DNA of 64,000 nt from Phnomibacter ginsenosidimutans (GTDB lineage: Bacteria > Bacteroidota > Bacteroidia > Chitinophagales > Chitinophagaceae). Each line of letters begins with the position of its first letter. The first letter of the stretch is position 1. A model generated the notes under the pieces. It ran no database searches, was not told the DNA's origin, and saw only the letters and a list, made by a program, of their open reading frames with translations. Positions 55,926 to 64,000 of this stretch are shown piece by piece. The position numbers and the translations under genes were made by a program. The stretch spans positions 3,138,658-3,202,657 of the forward strand of contig NZ_CP046566.1 of assembly GCF_009740285.1 (NCBI RefSeq). The letters are read 5' to 3'.

Positions 55926-56395
55926 ACATGATGATACTTTTCGCCACGGATGATGCTGCAGGCTCTGTACACCTGTTCGGCCAGTATTAAACGAACCAAC
56001 TGATGGGGAAAAACTAACCTGGAAAGCTGCCACACCAGGTCTGCCCGTTTTCTTACAGCATCATTTACCCCAAAGGCCCCGCCAATGACAAAATGGATTT
56101 TTTTAGCCCCGTTAATGGCCCGTTGTTCTATAATGGCTGCCAGCTCTGGCGATGACAGCATTTTACCCCGTTCATCCAGCAACACCACATAATCTACAGG
56201 GTCCAACGACCGCAGCAACAGGTCACTCTCCGCATCTTTTTGATCAGCAATACTCATGCTGGCTGCGTTTTTGGGCGGCGCCACCAGCTTCCACTCGCAG
56301 GGGTAATAATGCGACACCCGCTGGGTAAAATCTTCAATGGCTTTTGCCATATTGCTATCGTGCTTGCCGCCTACCGACCAAAAGAGGATTTTCAT
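55922..56395 (-). CDS. rlmH: 23S rRNA (pseudouridine(1915)-N3)-methyltransferase
   Basis: A 157-residue SPOUT methyltransferase acting on assembled 70S ribosomes. KILFWSVGGKH is the start, and the knot region is FVIGGAFGVNDAVRKRADLVWQLSRLVFPHQLVRLILAEQVYRACSIIRGEKYHH, close to the family consensus. ATG 56395 is preferred over 56416. Confidence 0.95.
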   Translation of the reverse strand: MKILFWSVGGKHDSNMAKAIEDFTQRVSHYYPCEWKLVAPPKNAASMSIADQKDAESDLLLRSLDPVDYVVLLDERGKMLSSPELAAIIEQRAINGAKKIHFVIGGAFGVNDAVRKRADLVWQLSRLVFPHQLVRLILAEQVYRACSIIRGEKYHHV

Positions 56396-56510
56396 CCTGC
56401 AAATATCAGTAGCCAAACCCGGCTAAATCCAAAAAACCAATTCAACTGATTTAACAGCATTGTGACCATCAATCCGCTACATTCGCAGCAAATCAGTTTT
56501 GTTTGTTTTT

Positions 56511-57103
56511 ATGAAAAATGTTTCTACCATTTTAAGTATTGTGGCACTCGCTGGTGTGGCAGGGCTTTTTGTATTGCATTTTACCAACGGAAAATCATCT
56601 CCGAAACCTTTGGGTGGCACAGCCAATGCCGATAGTCATACCCATGGCCAAATCGGCTATTTCGAAATGGATTCTGTGGAACAACACTACAACTTCATCA
56701 AGGCCGTAAGAGAGCAACTAAAAAAGAAGAAGACAATATTTCTACTGAACTCGGTGGCTTGAAGAAAAACTACATGGGCCGTATTCAGCAGCTGCAAGCC
56801 AAAGCACCTACCATGAGCCAGCAAGAAGGCGAGGCTGCACAGGCAGAAATCAATCAGATGCAAATGACCTTGCAGCAACGTGAAGCACAGCTTACACAAA
56901 ACCTGCAGGAAAAGCAGTTCAAGAAAATGAAAGAAATCAATGATAAGATTGCTGAGTTTTTGAAGAGCTACAACAGCAGCAAAAAGTTTGCCTATATCAT
57001 TTCCCGTTCTCCCGGCGACTTCGTGTATTTCGCCGACTCTACCTACAACATTACTGATGATGTAATTAAAGGATTGAACGCCACCTACAAGCCGCAGCAG
57101 TAA
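56511..57103 (+). CDS. OmpH/Skp-like periplasmic chaperone (frameshifted in this sequence)
   Basis: A protein of about 197 residues in two frames. It has an N-terminal hydrophobic signal or anchor (ILSIVALAGVAGLFVLHF), then IGYFEMDSVEQHYNFIKAVREQLKKK-type Skp start, a long helical, Gln-rich coiled coil (MQMTLQQREAQLTQNLQEKQFKKMKEI), and a C-terminal FVYFADSTYNITDDVI. Skp family members carry outer-membrane proteins through the periplasm. Adding an A to the A6 run at 56720-56725 restores LKKEEDNISTELGGLKKNY. The next gene, on the other strand, is tamB, also in outer-membrane assembly. Confidence 0.85.
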
Positions 57104-57121
57104 TCTGCAAGCGTTCTATAT

Positions 57122-57156
57122 AAAAAAGAGGAGCTATTCATGAGCTCCTCTTTTTT
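57122..57156. terminator. Bidirectional terminator between the Skp-like gene and tamB
   Basis: A 14-bp perfect stem (AAAAAAGAGGAGCT with its complement, 57122-57135 and 57143-57156) has a 7-base loop. The last bases overlap the tamB stop codon (57155-57157). Confidence 0.9.
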
Positions 57157-60100
57157 ATTGCTTAGTGTCGTCGTCCTCTTTTTTAAGAAAAATCAATGCT
57201 TCTTCTTGCTTGGAAGAAAAAAGTTTGTCGAACTCTTTCCGGTAACTCAAACTCACCCCTGCCCTGTTGCGACGGCCTGCAAAATCCAGTGCATCTTTTT
57301 TAAATAAGATAGCCCGCAGCCTGCGGTTGTTGGTAAGAATGAATTCTACACTTACATCGGGCAAAAACTGAAAGCCAGTGGTGGTGGTATTGCGAACGTT
57401 GAGGTCGAAATCGCTACCCAAATTCACCACTACACGATTGTTGAAATAACTTTTGTTCAACATGAAATTGAAGTTCACCCGATCGTAACCGGAGGCGGAA
57501 CTTACCGAGCCACCCACTAATGAATTGGAGTTGTACACTTCTGTACTAAAATCAATATTCAAGCTCTGGTCGCCCGTAATTTCCTGAATAATACTGGTGA
57601 GAATTTTACCCATTTGATTGCTCAGCAAATCGCTGATGGTATTCACCGCCAAATCGGTTCCGGGGTTGCGGGCACCCACACCTTCTTTGTAAGGCGCAAA
57701 AGATTTGAAAACAATCAGGTAAGTCACCTGCCGAAGCATCTCACTTTTGTCTGCTTCAATTTGCCGGATCATCTGCTGTGCACTTAGGTTGTTTTGCATG
57801 GCAGACCCCTGCGGAAACTCAATGCCAAAAGCAATATCCGGCTTACTCAGCAAGCCGGTCAGTCTTGCTTTTACATATACGTCGCCCTTATAGTTTTGCG
57901 CTGTTTGATCGAGTACGGTTTGGCCCTGCTCACTGGCCATCAAATCTCTTAAGCTTACGCCTACCGCTTTGTATCGTGCTCCAATGTTCAGGTTGGCATC
58001 GTACGGATTGCCATTCCATTCTATATAGCTGTTTTCACCGCCATCCAGTATAAATGGCTTTTTGAATAAGGTTTGAAAACTGAAATTATAACTACCAGAT
58101 TCGATTTGATAACGTCCTCGCATTTCTGTTTCATCAGAAGTACCGGTTTTAATTTTTAAGTTGCCGGTGCCATTGGCCTTGATAATATCACCAGTCGTTT
58201 CATCCATAATCACATCAATCTGACAAAGCGGAGTAGCCGTCAAATCCAGCTCAATATGAATATTTGTTTCGGCACTGTCTATTTCTGCTTGCAGCTCTCT
58301 GCCATACTGCTTAAACACAATAAAATCAGCCGTGCCGCTTTCCTTTCCGGCTTTGTTGGCAATAATGATGTGTGAGGTATCGGTAGTGGCGCCGGTAATG
58401 CGCATGTTCAGATTGTTCAACGGTCCATACAAATCAAAACTGGCCTTGCCCACCGCCTGACCGTAAAACAAATCGTTGTCTTTACTTACTGTATTCAGCA
58501 GCTGCAAACCATTCGACCGCATTTTCATGTTGAAAGAAAGGCTGTCAAAAAACCGGTGATACATCAGCCCTTCCATAGTACCCTTCCGCCCCTTAGCATC
58601 TTTCAATTGCACACTGCCAAAGTCAATAAAGTTATCGCCAAACACCAGCTTTGACGGCTCCAGCCAATAAGTGCATTGTGTATACTCTACTGTAAGTTTC
58701 CCATCATTCAACATCACTTCACCCAGCAGGGCCGGGGCATTCATTTTCCCTTTCAACGACAAGTTGCCGGTTGCATAGCCATCCACATCTGCCAATATAC
58801 CGTCCAGGTATTTACGCAGTGGATTGATGCGTTCTTTACGCAAGGTTACATTCAGGTCGATTTGCTCAGCGGCAGAGTCATCCAGATTAAGCGACAGCAA
58901 CCCTGTAAAATCATGATCGGCATTTCTTGAATCAACCGTTGTTTTCAACAGTTTTTTGGCATGATCGTATTGGGCTGTTCCAGAGACCGTACCAATAGAA
59001 TCGTTATTGAAGAAAAAGTTCTTAGTGGCAAAAGTTGAAGTGATATACGGCTTACCCATGGGATCCTGAATCACCGTGCGGGTACTCAACAAGCCTTCCA
59101 TGCGGGGCTCAGGCACTACAAAAGGCAATACATCTCCAATGATGAAATCATCCACATCAACGTACACATCGTTCCAGTATCCATCATCGGAAGGTTGTGT
59201 GTACAATTTGATACGTTGATTATCGTTCACCAATTGCAATCCGTTAGATATCAGATAGCCTTTGCGCATTTCGATACTACCATCGCTAATGACCGTCCAT
59301 TTTTTGTTGTTCAAAATGAAGGAAGATTCATCAAAACGTGCTTCAAACCCATCGGGCTTACTGTAGAAAAACCCATTGATGGCAGCATCGCCCAAAGGAC
59401 CATTTGTACGGGTAGTGAGTTGTACCTGCGTGGTATCATTTACCGTATTAATCAGTATTTGTGCATTCGGAAATCCCAGGCTGTCGTTTACCCTGAAGTT
59501 TTCTATGTTTCCGGTCATCATTAGGGCATGGTTGCTGCCATTGGCCCTGATGGCCGTATTGTTTAGCACAATACCGCCATATTCAAAATAGGGCATATCC
59601 AAGTTTACCAGCAGCTCACTTTTGCGGGTGTCTAAACTGCCGATAAGAGACGTATAATTCAGCCCTTTCAACTTGGGATCAATAAAATCGAGGAAGGGCT
59701 CCACATTTCTGGTTTCCACCGAAAAAGTAAGCAACTGATTCCGGGGCAGTTTTTTGGGCGCATCAATTACCGATGGATAATAGTTGTGTAGAAATGCCTG
59801 AAAGCCATTGGGCAAATCACTCATGTCGAAATCGCCGCTAATGCGGATGTCTGCCTCATTGGTTTGCAATACCAGCGTTTCTGTATTGTTTTCATCAATC
59901 GACGATTCGAGGTACAACGAATCGATATTGAGCAACTGTCGTTTGTTATACACTTCAGCATCGTATATCCTTGCATAGCCTCTGAAATCGTCAATATTGG
60001 TGCCGCTAAAATTCACATCAAACAAGCCCGACACCACAACAGAATCTTTTGACAAATGCAAGGCATGTAAATTGGCGTAGGCCACAGCACCACGGGCATT

Positions 60101-61939
60101 GTAGTTCTGTTTCTTTTTGCTGAAATCTAAGACCGTTGTAAAATTTGCACTCAGGTTAGGGTCGGCACTCGAGAGGTTGGCAGACAAAATATCGTTTGTA
60201 AAAACAGCATCGGCAATGATGTCGTTATAGGTGTACCCTTTGTAATCAATGGCTGAAATATCGCCCTTCATGCGCAGCGGCGTTTTGCTACTGAATCCGG
60301 TGCTGCTTACTTTACCATTAAACCGCATCATGCCTAAGCTGGGTACGCCCAACAGTTTGCCGCCATTGAGCACTGCTTTTTTTATATCGCCTTCAAAACC
60401 CTGCCGTGGTCCGCTCATGCGAAGTGCCAATGCTGCATCCATCGAGCCTGCATCGGTGCTGATGAAACCACGAGTGGTAAAATTGTCAATGGTGCCTTCA
60501 AAAAATCCGTTGTACCGGATAAGCCCTGCGTTGTACAACGGTGTATTGCGTAGCTCTTTCAGCTGCGGTGCCCATGGTTCCACATCTTTCAAATCGATCC
60601 TGGTGCTTTTGGTATCAAAACGAATCACCGTATTGTCGATGTCCGTCAGTCCTTTCATACTGTAAGTACCGGTGATGTGCGAACGGCCCGTTTGCAAATC
60701 CACATTGCTCACCACAAAATTGCTGATGGTACCAGATGCTTCACCACTGAGAATGCCTGTTTGACCAATGCCGCGCAGCTCTGTGGCAAAAAAAGCCACA
60801 TCATCCATGTGCACGGTACTATTGCGCATAATTGCTTTTACCTGCACACTATCCACAAAATCTTCCATGGCATCTATGCTGGTATACCGCATGGCATAGT
60901 AAGGCCCGAGGCGGCTATTATTGAGCTGCAAATCCATATTGGAAAACTCCATGAGCTGCGGATGCAACCGTAGGTTGGTATGCAGTTGCTTCACTTCGAG
61001 ACCGCTTCTTTCTGTGGCCTTCAATGACACTTTTGCCGTAAGCGTATCTGCGTGTAGCAATACATTGGTAAGCTGGCCATGAATGGGCGTTACAATAATA
61101 TCTCGTTCATCGAAAAGACCAGGAACATAAACGGGCCCGTGCCGGTTGAAAATTTCTACCAGCCCTTCCTGTACCCTTACCGTACCAATGCGCAGCCGCA
61201 TCCCATTTGGATTCCACGATTCAGGGTACGTACGCAGCGCATCCAACGAATCAATTCTTCGCCAATACCTCGCCGAATCGGCCTGCGACCACAACCCACT
61301 TTTTTTGATTTCCCGGTATTCTGGTTTTACCAAATCCAGTTGGGCAATGTTGAAGTCCATGTTGGCCACATCAAACTTATCGGCTTTCAGTGCCAGGTGA
61401 CCAACACCGCCAATCAATGTTTTGCCCCGCCATTTATCGAGCTGCTCAAATCGCAGATTGTCTATCTCCACTATTTGCAACCGCAATACAATAGGTGAAG
61501 CATTGTCTTTTGCGGCCGTATCGGTCTGAGGAGTGGTGGTAGATTTTCCAGCAAATGCATCCGCCAGAAAGCGATGATTCCAAACGCTGTCTGTTCGCTG
61601 CAGCCGAATCAATACATCCTGCAGTTTCAGGTATTTCAGTTCAATGCTGTCTTTGAAAATGAGCCAGTCGGTAGTATTAAGTTGCAGTTTGCCAATGGAT
61701 GCCAGTGTATCGTTTTGCTGATCGGCCACGTACACACCTTGTAATGTAACCCGGTTGAGCCAGCCGATATAGGCACTTTTCACCTGCACCGTTGTGCCCA
61801 GCTGTTTGCTCAGCCGGTTGGCCGCTGTATGGGCCAGCCAGTTTTGAAAAGAAGGCGTTTGCAACATCACCCACAACAAAGCAATTAATGCAATGAAGGT
61901 TAGTAAGATGGTGCGAAATATGCGAATTGCTTTTGCCAA
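57155..61939 (-). CDS. tamB: Translocation and assembly module protein TamB
   Basis: A 1,594-residue envelope protein. It has one N-terminal membrane segment (IFRTILLTFIALIALLWVML) followed by SFQNWLAHTAANRLSKQLGTTVQVKSAYIGW, and a very long beta-strand repeat region that in this family forms a hydrophobic groove spanning the periplasm. The C-terminal DUF490 region (FSFQTLFKKPFILDGGENSYIEWNGNPYDANLNIGARY) is conserved. The extreme C-terminus (VSVEFILTNNRRLRAILFKKDALD) is typical of Bacteroidetes forms. It helps move phospholipids and assemble outer-membrane proteins. No tamA is in this window. Confidence 0.92.
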   Translation of the reverse strand: MAKAIRIFRTILLTFIALIALLWVMLQTPSFQNWLAHTAANRLSKQLGTTVQVKSAYIGWLNRVTLQGVYVADQQNDTLASIGKLQLNTTDWLIFKDSIELKYLKLQDVLIRLQRTDSVWNHRFLADAFAGKSTTTPQTDTAAKDNASPIVLRLQIVEIDNLRFEQLDKWRGKTLIGGVGHLALKADKFDVANMDFNIAQLDLVKPEYREIKKSGLWSQADSARYWRRIDSLDALRTYPESWNPNGMRLRIGTVRVQEGLVEIFNRHGPVYVPGLFDERDIIVTPIHGQLTNVLLHADTLTAKVSLKATERSGLEVKQLHTNLRLHPQLMEFSNMDLQLNNSRLGPYYAMRYTSIDAMEDFVDSVQVKAIMRNSTVHMDDVAFFATELRGIGQTGILSGEASGTISNFVVSNVDLQTGRSHITGTYSMKGLTDIDNTVIRFDTKSTRIDLKDVEPWAPQLKELRNTPLYNAGLIRYNGFFEGTIDNFTTRGFISTDAGSMDAALALRMSGPRQGFEGDIKKAVLNGGKLLGVPSLGMMRFNGKVSSTGFSSKTPLRMKGDISAIDYKGYTYNDIIADAVFTNDILSANLSSADPNLSANFTTVLDFSKKKQNYNARGAVAYANLHALHLSKDSVVVSGLFDVNFSGTNIDDFRGYARIYDAEVYNKRQLLNIDSLYLESSIDENNTETLVLQTNEADIRISGDFDMSDLPNGFQAFLHNYYPSVIDAPKKLPRNQLLTFSVETRNVEPFLDFIDPKLKGLNYTSLIGSLDTRKSELLVNLDMPYFEYGGIVLNNTAIRANGSNHALMMTGNIENFRVNDSLGFPNAQILINTVNDTTQVQLTTRTNGPLGDAAINGFFYSKPDGFEARFDESSFILNNKKWTVISDGSIEMRKGYLISNGLQLVNDNQRIKLYTQPSDDGYWNDVYVDVDDFIIGDVLPFVVPEPRMEGLLSTRTVIQDPMGKPYITSTFATKNFFFNNDSIGTVSGTAQYDHAKKLLKTTVDSRNADHDFTGLLSLNLDDSAAEQIDLNVTLRKERINPLRKYLDGILADVDGYATGNLSLKGKMNAPALLGEVMLNDGKLTVEYTQCTYWLEPSKLVFGDNFIDFGSVQLKDAKGRKGTMEGLMYHRFFDSLSFNMKMRSNGLQLLNTVSKDNDLFYGQAVGKASFDLYGPLNNLNMRITGATTDTSHIIIANKAGKESGTADFIVFKQYGRELQAEIDSAETNIHIELDLTATPLCQIDVIMDETTGDIIKANGTGNLKIKTGTSDETEMRGRYQIESGSYNFSFQTLFKKPFILDGGENSYIEWNGNPYDANLNIGARYKAVGVSLRDLMASEQGQTVLDQTAQNYKGDVYVKARLTGLLSKPDIAFGIEFPQGSAMQNNLSAQQMIRQIEADKSEMLRQVTYLIVFKSFAPYKEGVGARNPGTDLAVNTISDLLSNQMGKILTSIIQEITGDQSLNIDFSTEVYNSNSLVGGSVSSASGYDRVNFNFMLNKSYFNNRVVVNLGSDFDLNVRNTTTTGFQFLPDVSVEFILTNNRRLRAILFKKDALDFAGRRNRAGVSLSYRKEFDKLFSSKQEEALIFLKKEDDDTKQ

Positions 61940-62042
61940 CGGGGTCTACAGTTTTTCTTACATTCAGCCAATAGATAGTGTAAAAATAGTGCCCTGACCA
62001 CTCCAGTACGTTTTCCGCCCCGGTAAATCAATAATAAACACC

Positions 62043-62972
62043 ATGAAAACACAACCAGCCCTTGCCTTTTCATTTACCCGACTGCTTCGTGCAAGCATGG
62101 CTTGTTGCCTGCTGATGGCCGGCACTCTGGAGCAGCCTTTTGCACAAAGCGCAACGCCGTTGCTTTTTGTGGAGCAGGGCAAAATCGGGTACAAAGACGT
62201 TTCTGGTAAAACAATTATTGCGCCACAGTTTGGTATGGCCGGCAGGTTTAGCGAAGGCTTGGCAAATGCCCAAATGACCGGCACGGGTAAGTTTGGTTTC
62301 ATTGGGCTCAAAGGCGAGTGGAAGATCAAAGCAGATTTTGATGCTGCCGGCGATTTTTCGGAAGGAATGGCCCGGGTGCAACAACAGGGCAAATGGGGTT
62401 ACATCGACAAAACAGGCCAGTGGAAAATCAGCCCCCAGTTTCAACTCTGCTATGAGTTCGTACAAGGTTTTGCCATAGCTCAAAAGGCTGGCAAATGGGG
62501 CATCATCGATAAAAAAGGTAGTTGGGTGCTGGCACCGAGCTTCTACGACATCAGCACGCCTGCCAATGGCTGGTATAGTGCCAAACCAACCCTATCCGAG
62601 CCCTGGAAAATTTTCAACATGAGACAGCCCCCACCAGCCGCTGGATTTTCAGCCAGCAAAATCAAAGCCTTCTCCACCAACGGTCTTGCGCCTGCCAGAG
62701 ATGCACAGGATAAATGGGGTATCATTGATACCACTGGCGCATGGGTGGTTGCACCGCAATTCAGCAATCTTGAGCCCTTTGCAGAAGGTATGGCCGCAGC
62801 AGAAAAAGATTTTAGCAGCTGGGGGTACATCGATAGCAAAGGCCAATGGAAAATTGCCCCGGCGTACGACCGTGCCGGCACTTTTTGGAAAGCGGCCGCA
62901 TTGGTGGAAAAAGGAAACAGTATCAGTTACATCAACCCCAATGGCCAGTTGCTGTTCAGCTTCAGCAGGTGA
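62043..62972 (+). CDS. WG repeat-containing secreted protein
   Basis: A 309-residue protein with a long N-terminal signal (to about PFAQSA). It holds about seven WG/KWGYID-like repeats, e.g. KIGYKDVSGKTIIAPQF, KWGYIDKTGQWKISPQF, KWGIIDKKGSWVLAPSF, KWGIIDTTGAWVVAPQF and SWGYIDSKGQWKIAPAY, each about 45 residues. WG repeats probably fold into a beta structure and may bind other molecules; no catalytic function is known. Convergent with the RNA-binding protein gene. Confidence 0.9.
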   Translation: MKTQPALAFSFTRLLRASMACCLLMAGTLEQPFAQSATPLLFVEQGKIGYKDVSGKTIIAPQFGMAGRFSEGLANAQMTGTGKFGFIGLKGEWKIKADFDAAGDFSEGMARVQQQGKWGYIDKTGQWKISPQFQLCYEFVQGFAIAQKAGKWGIIDKKGSWVLAPSFYDISTPANGWYSAKPTLSEPWKIFNMRQPPPAAGFSASKIKAFSTNGLAPARDAQDKWGIIDTTGAWVVAPQFSNLEPFAEGMAAAEKDFSSWGYIDSKGQWKIAPAYDRAGTFWKAAALVEKGNSISYINPNGQLLFSFSR

Positions 62973-62984
62973 GGCAGGGGCATG

Positions 62985-63010
62985 AAAAAACCCCGGCCGG
63001 AACCGGGGTT
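62985..63010 (-). terminator. Terminator of the RNA-binding protein gene
   Basis: AACCCCGG (62989-62996) pairs with CCGGGGTT (63003-63010) around a six-base loop; A6 on the left gives a U tract on the minus strand. No T run on the plus side. Confidence 0.75.
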
Positions 63011-63080
63011 GAAATGCGAATTCATTTACGGGAAGCCAAATAACGGGAACGATATATGGAGACCGGAATGATGCAATAGC

Positions 63081-63422
63081 TTAGTACCTACCGCGACCGC
63101 CGCCGTAACCGCCACCGCCGTAGTTTCCACCACCGCCACGGTTGCCGCCACGGAAACCACCACCGCCTGCAGGACGCTCTTCACGAGGACGAGCTTCGTT
63201 AACGCTGATGTTACGACCACCAACATCTTTGCCGTTCAGGGCATTGATGGCAGCATTCGCTTCATCGTTGTTGGGCATTTCAACGAAGCCGAAGCCTTTG
63301 CTACGGTTCGTCATCTTGTCCTTCACGATTTTGCAAGACGAAACTTCGCCGTAAGCTTCAAAGAGCTGCTGGAGTTCTTCTTCAGAAACGCCCCAGCTGA
63401 GGTTGCCAATGTACAAGTTCAT
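63081..63422 (-). CDS. RNA-binding protein with one RRM and a Gly-rich tail
   Basis: A 113-residue protein. Residues 1-80 are a single RRM with RNP2 (LYIGNLS) and RNP1 (KGFGFVEM); the tail is glycine- and arginine-rich (GGGGFRGGNRGGGGNYGGGG). Such proteins, found in Bacteroidetes and cyanobacteria, act as global RNA chaperones, often induced by cold. ATG 63422 (MNLYIGNLS) is clear; the longer frame to 63506 lacks support. It is divergent from atpD. Confidence 0.95.
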   Translation of the reverse strand: MNLYIGNLSWGVSEEELQQLFEAYGEVSSCKIVKDKMTNRSKGFGFVEMPNNDEANAAINALNGKDVGGRNISVNEARPREERPAGGGGFRGGNRGGGGNYGGGGYGGGRGRY

Positions 63423-63764
63423 AAAATGGATTTCAAAAAAGTCCGGTGCCCGGTTCTTGATTAGTGGACACAAGACGGTTAAAAATACCAACAAAGGTTG
63501 CATCAATATTAGCAGTAAACCAAATATTCAGCCGAAAAACAATTGATATCCTGCCAATTCGATGGCCAAAACCAAACTCATGGTTTATCCGCCGGAAGAT
63601 TGTGGGTAATATTTGGTTTTTTTGTACCCCGCCCTGCCCATATTACAAATGCCTCCCTTACTTTTGCAGCCAATTTGAAAACAGGCATTCCTTGTTTATT
63701 TGATCAAACAATGCTTGCCTCCCTCCTTTCAATTTGACCATTATTTCGACAAACAATAAATACT
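63423..63764. other. 342-bp divergent intergenic region
   Basis: No gene is seen. A TACTTTTG box (63659-63666, plus strand) matches TAnnTTTG and could be the atpD -7 element, about 100 bp upstream of its start, but no TTTG is present 19 bp ahead of it. Confidence 0.45.
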
Positions 63765-64000
63765 ATGGCCAACGTTGGTAAGATCAAACAGATCATTGGT
63801 GCCGTAATTGACGTTCAATTCGACGGCAAGTCAAAGCTTCCTGAAATTTACAACGCCCTGGAAGTAAAGCGTGAAAATGGCGATACCCTGGTACTTGAAG
63901 CCCAGCAACACTTGGGTGAAGACAGCGTTCGCTGCATTGCCATGGACGGAACCGAAGGTCTGGTTCGCGGTATGGCCGTGGTAGGCACCGGCAAAGCCAT
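63765..64000 (+). CDS. atpD: F0F1 ATP synthase subunit beta, N-terminal fragment (3' end outside window)
   Basis: The first 78 residues of the beta subunit from ATG 63765. [30 protein letters not shown] and [23 protein letters not shown] match the beta-barrel crown domain. The nucleotide-binding part lies beyond the window. The beta subunit catalyses ATP formation in F1; no other ATP synthase genes are visible on the left, so it probably starts its own unit. Confidence 0.96.
   Translation, partial: MANVGKIKQIIGAVIDVQFDGKSKLPEIYNALEVKRENGDTLVLEAQQHLGEDSVRCIAMDGTEGLVRGMAVVGTGKA

Overview
The window looks like the chromosome of a member of the phylum Bacteroidota, most likely family Chitinophagaceae. 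The support is a C-terminal type IX secretion (CHU_C / gliding-motility-associated) sorting domain at 25,500-25,770; promoters of the TTTG-N19-TAnnTTTG type instead of E. coli-like boxes; and family-typical genes (a kinase fused to a RapZ C-terminal domain, DUF5690, PurS, an S74 tail-fibre surface protein). This placement is inferred from family knowledge, not from a search.

Layout. 1-1,626: end of a long-chain acyl-CoA synthetase and a thiolase. 1,816-3,228: MATE transporter. 3,472-11,586: complete histidine operon on the minus strand (leader peptide hisL, hisG, hisD, hisC, hisB, hisH, hisA, hisF, a 53-residue membrane protein, hisIE), with a transcription attenuator and six copies of a palindromic repeat. 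11,651-13,944: sugar kinase-RapZ fusion and a MurU-like uridylyltransferase, probably peptidoglycan sugar recycling. 14,029-18,155: cation antiporter, DUF72, HAD protein, rsmI, purS. 18,283-25,773: surface and lipid genes, including an AT-rich insert at about 21.8-24.8 kb with an unknown lipoprotein and a T9SS cargo protein. 25,779-32,805: aminopeptidase P, pyruvate phosphate dikinase, phoH and two envelope proteins. 32,878-45,932: map, secY and the S10-spc ribosomal protein genes on the minus strand. 46,265-52,455: BNR/VPS10 repeat protein, exonuclease, DUF5690 transporter, Crp/Fnr regulator. 52,555-54,705: fusA. 54,901-63,422: small envelope, RNA-modification and outer-membrane assembly genes (DUF6580, yraN, rlmH, Skp-like, tamB, WG repeats, RNA-binding protein). 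63,765-end: start of atpD.

The most informative regulatory region is upstream of hisG. A promoter with a perfect match to the Bacteroidetes consensus precedes a 17-residue peptide with five His codons, then an 11-bp terminator hairpin with seven U: a histidine attenuator.

A strong caution applies to the reading frames. At least twelve one-base insertions or deletions, mostly in short homopolymers, break ten genes, among them rplC, rpsC and rplX, which should be essential. I read these as uncorrected sequencing errors rather than pseudogenes, and I give each gene its full reconstructed span. I saw no tRNA, rRNA, CRISPR array or insertion sequence.
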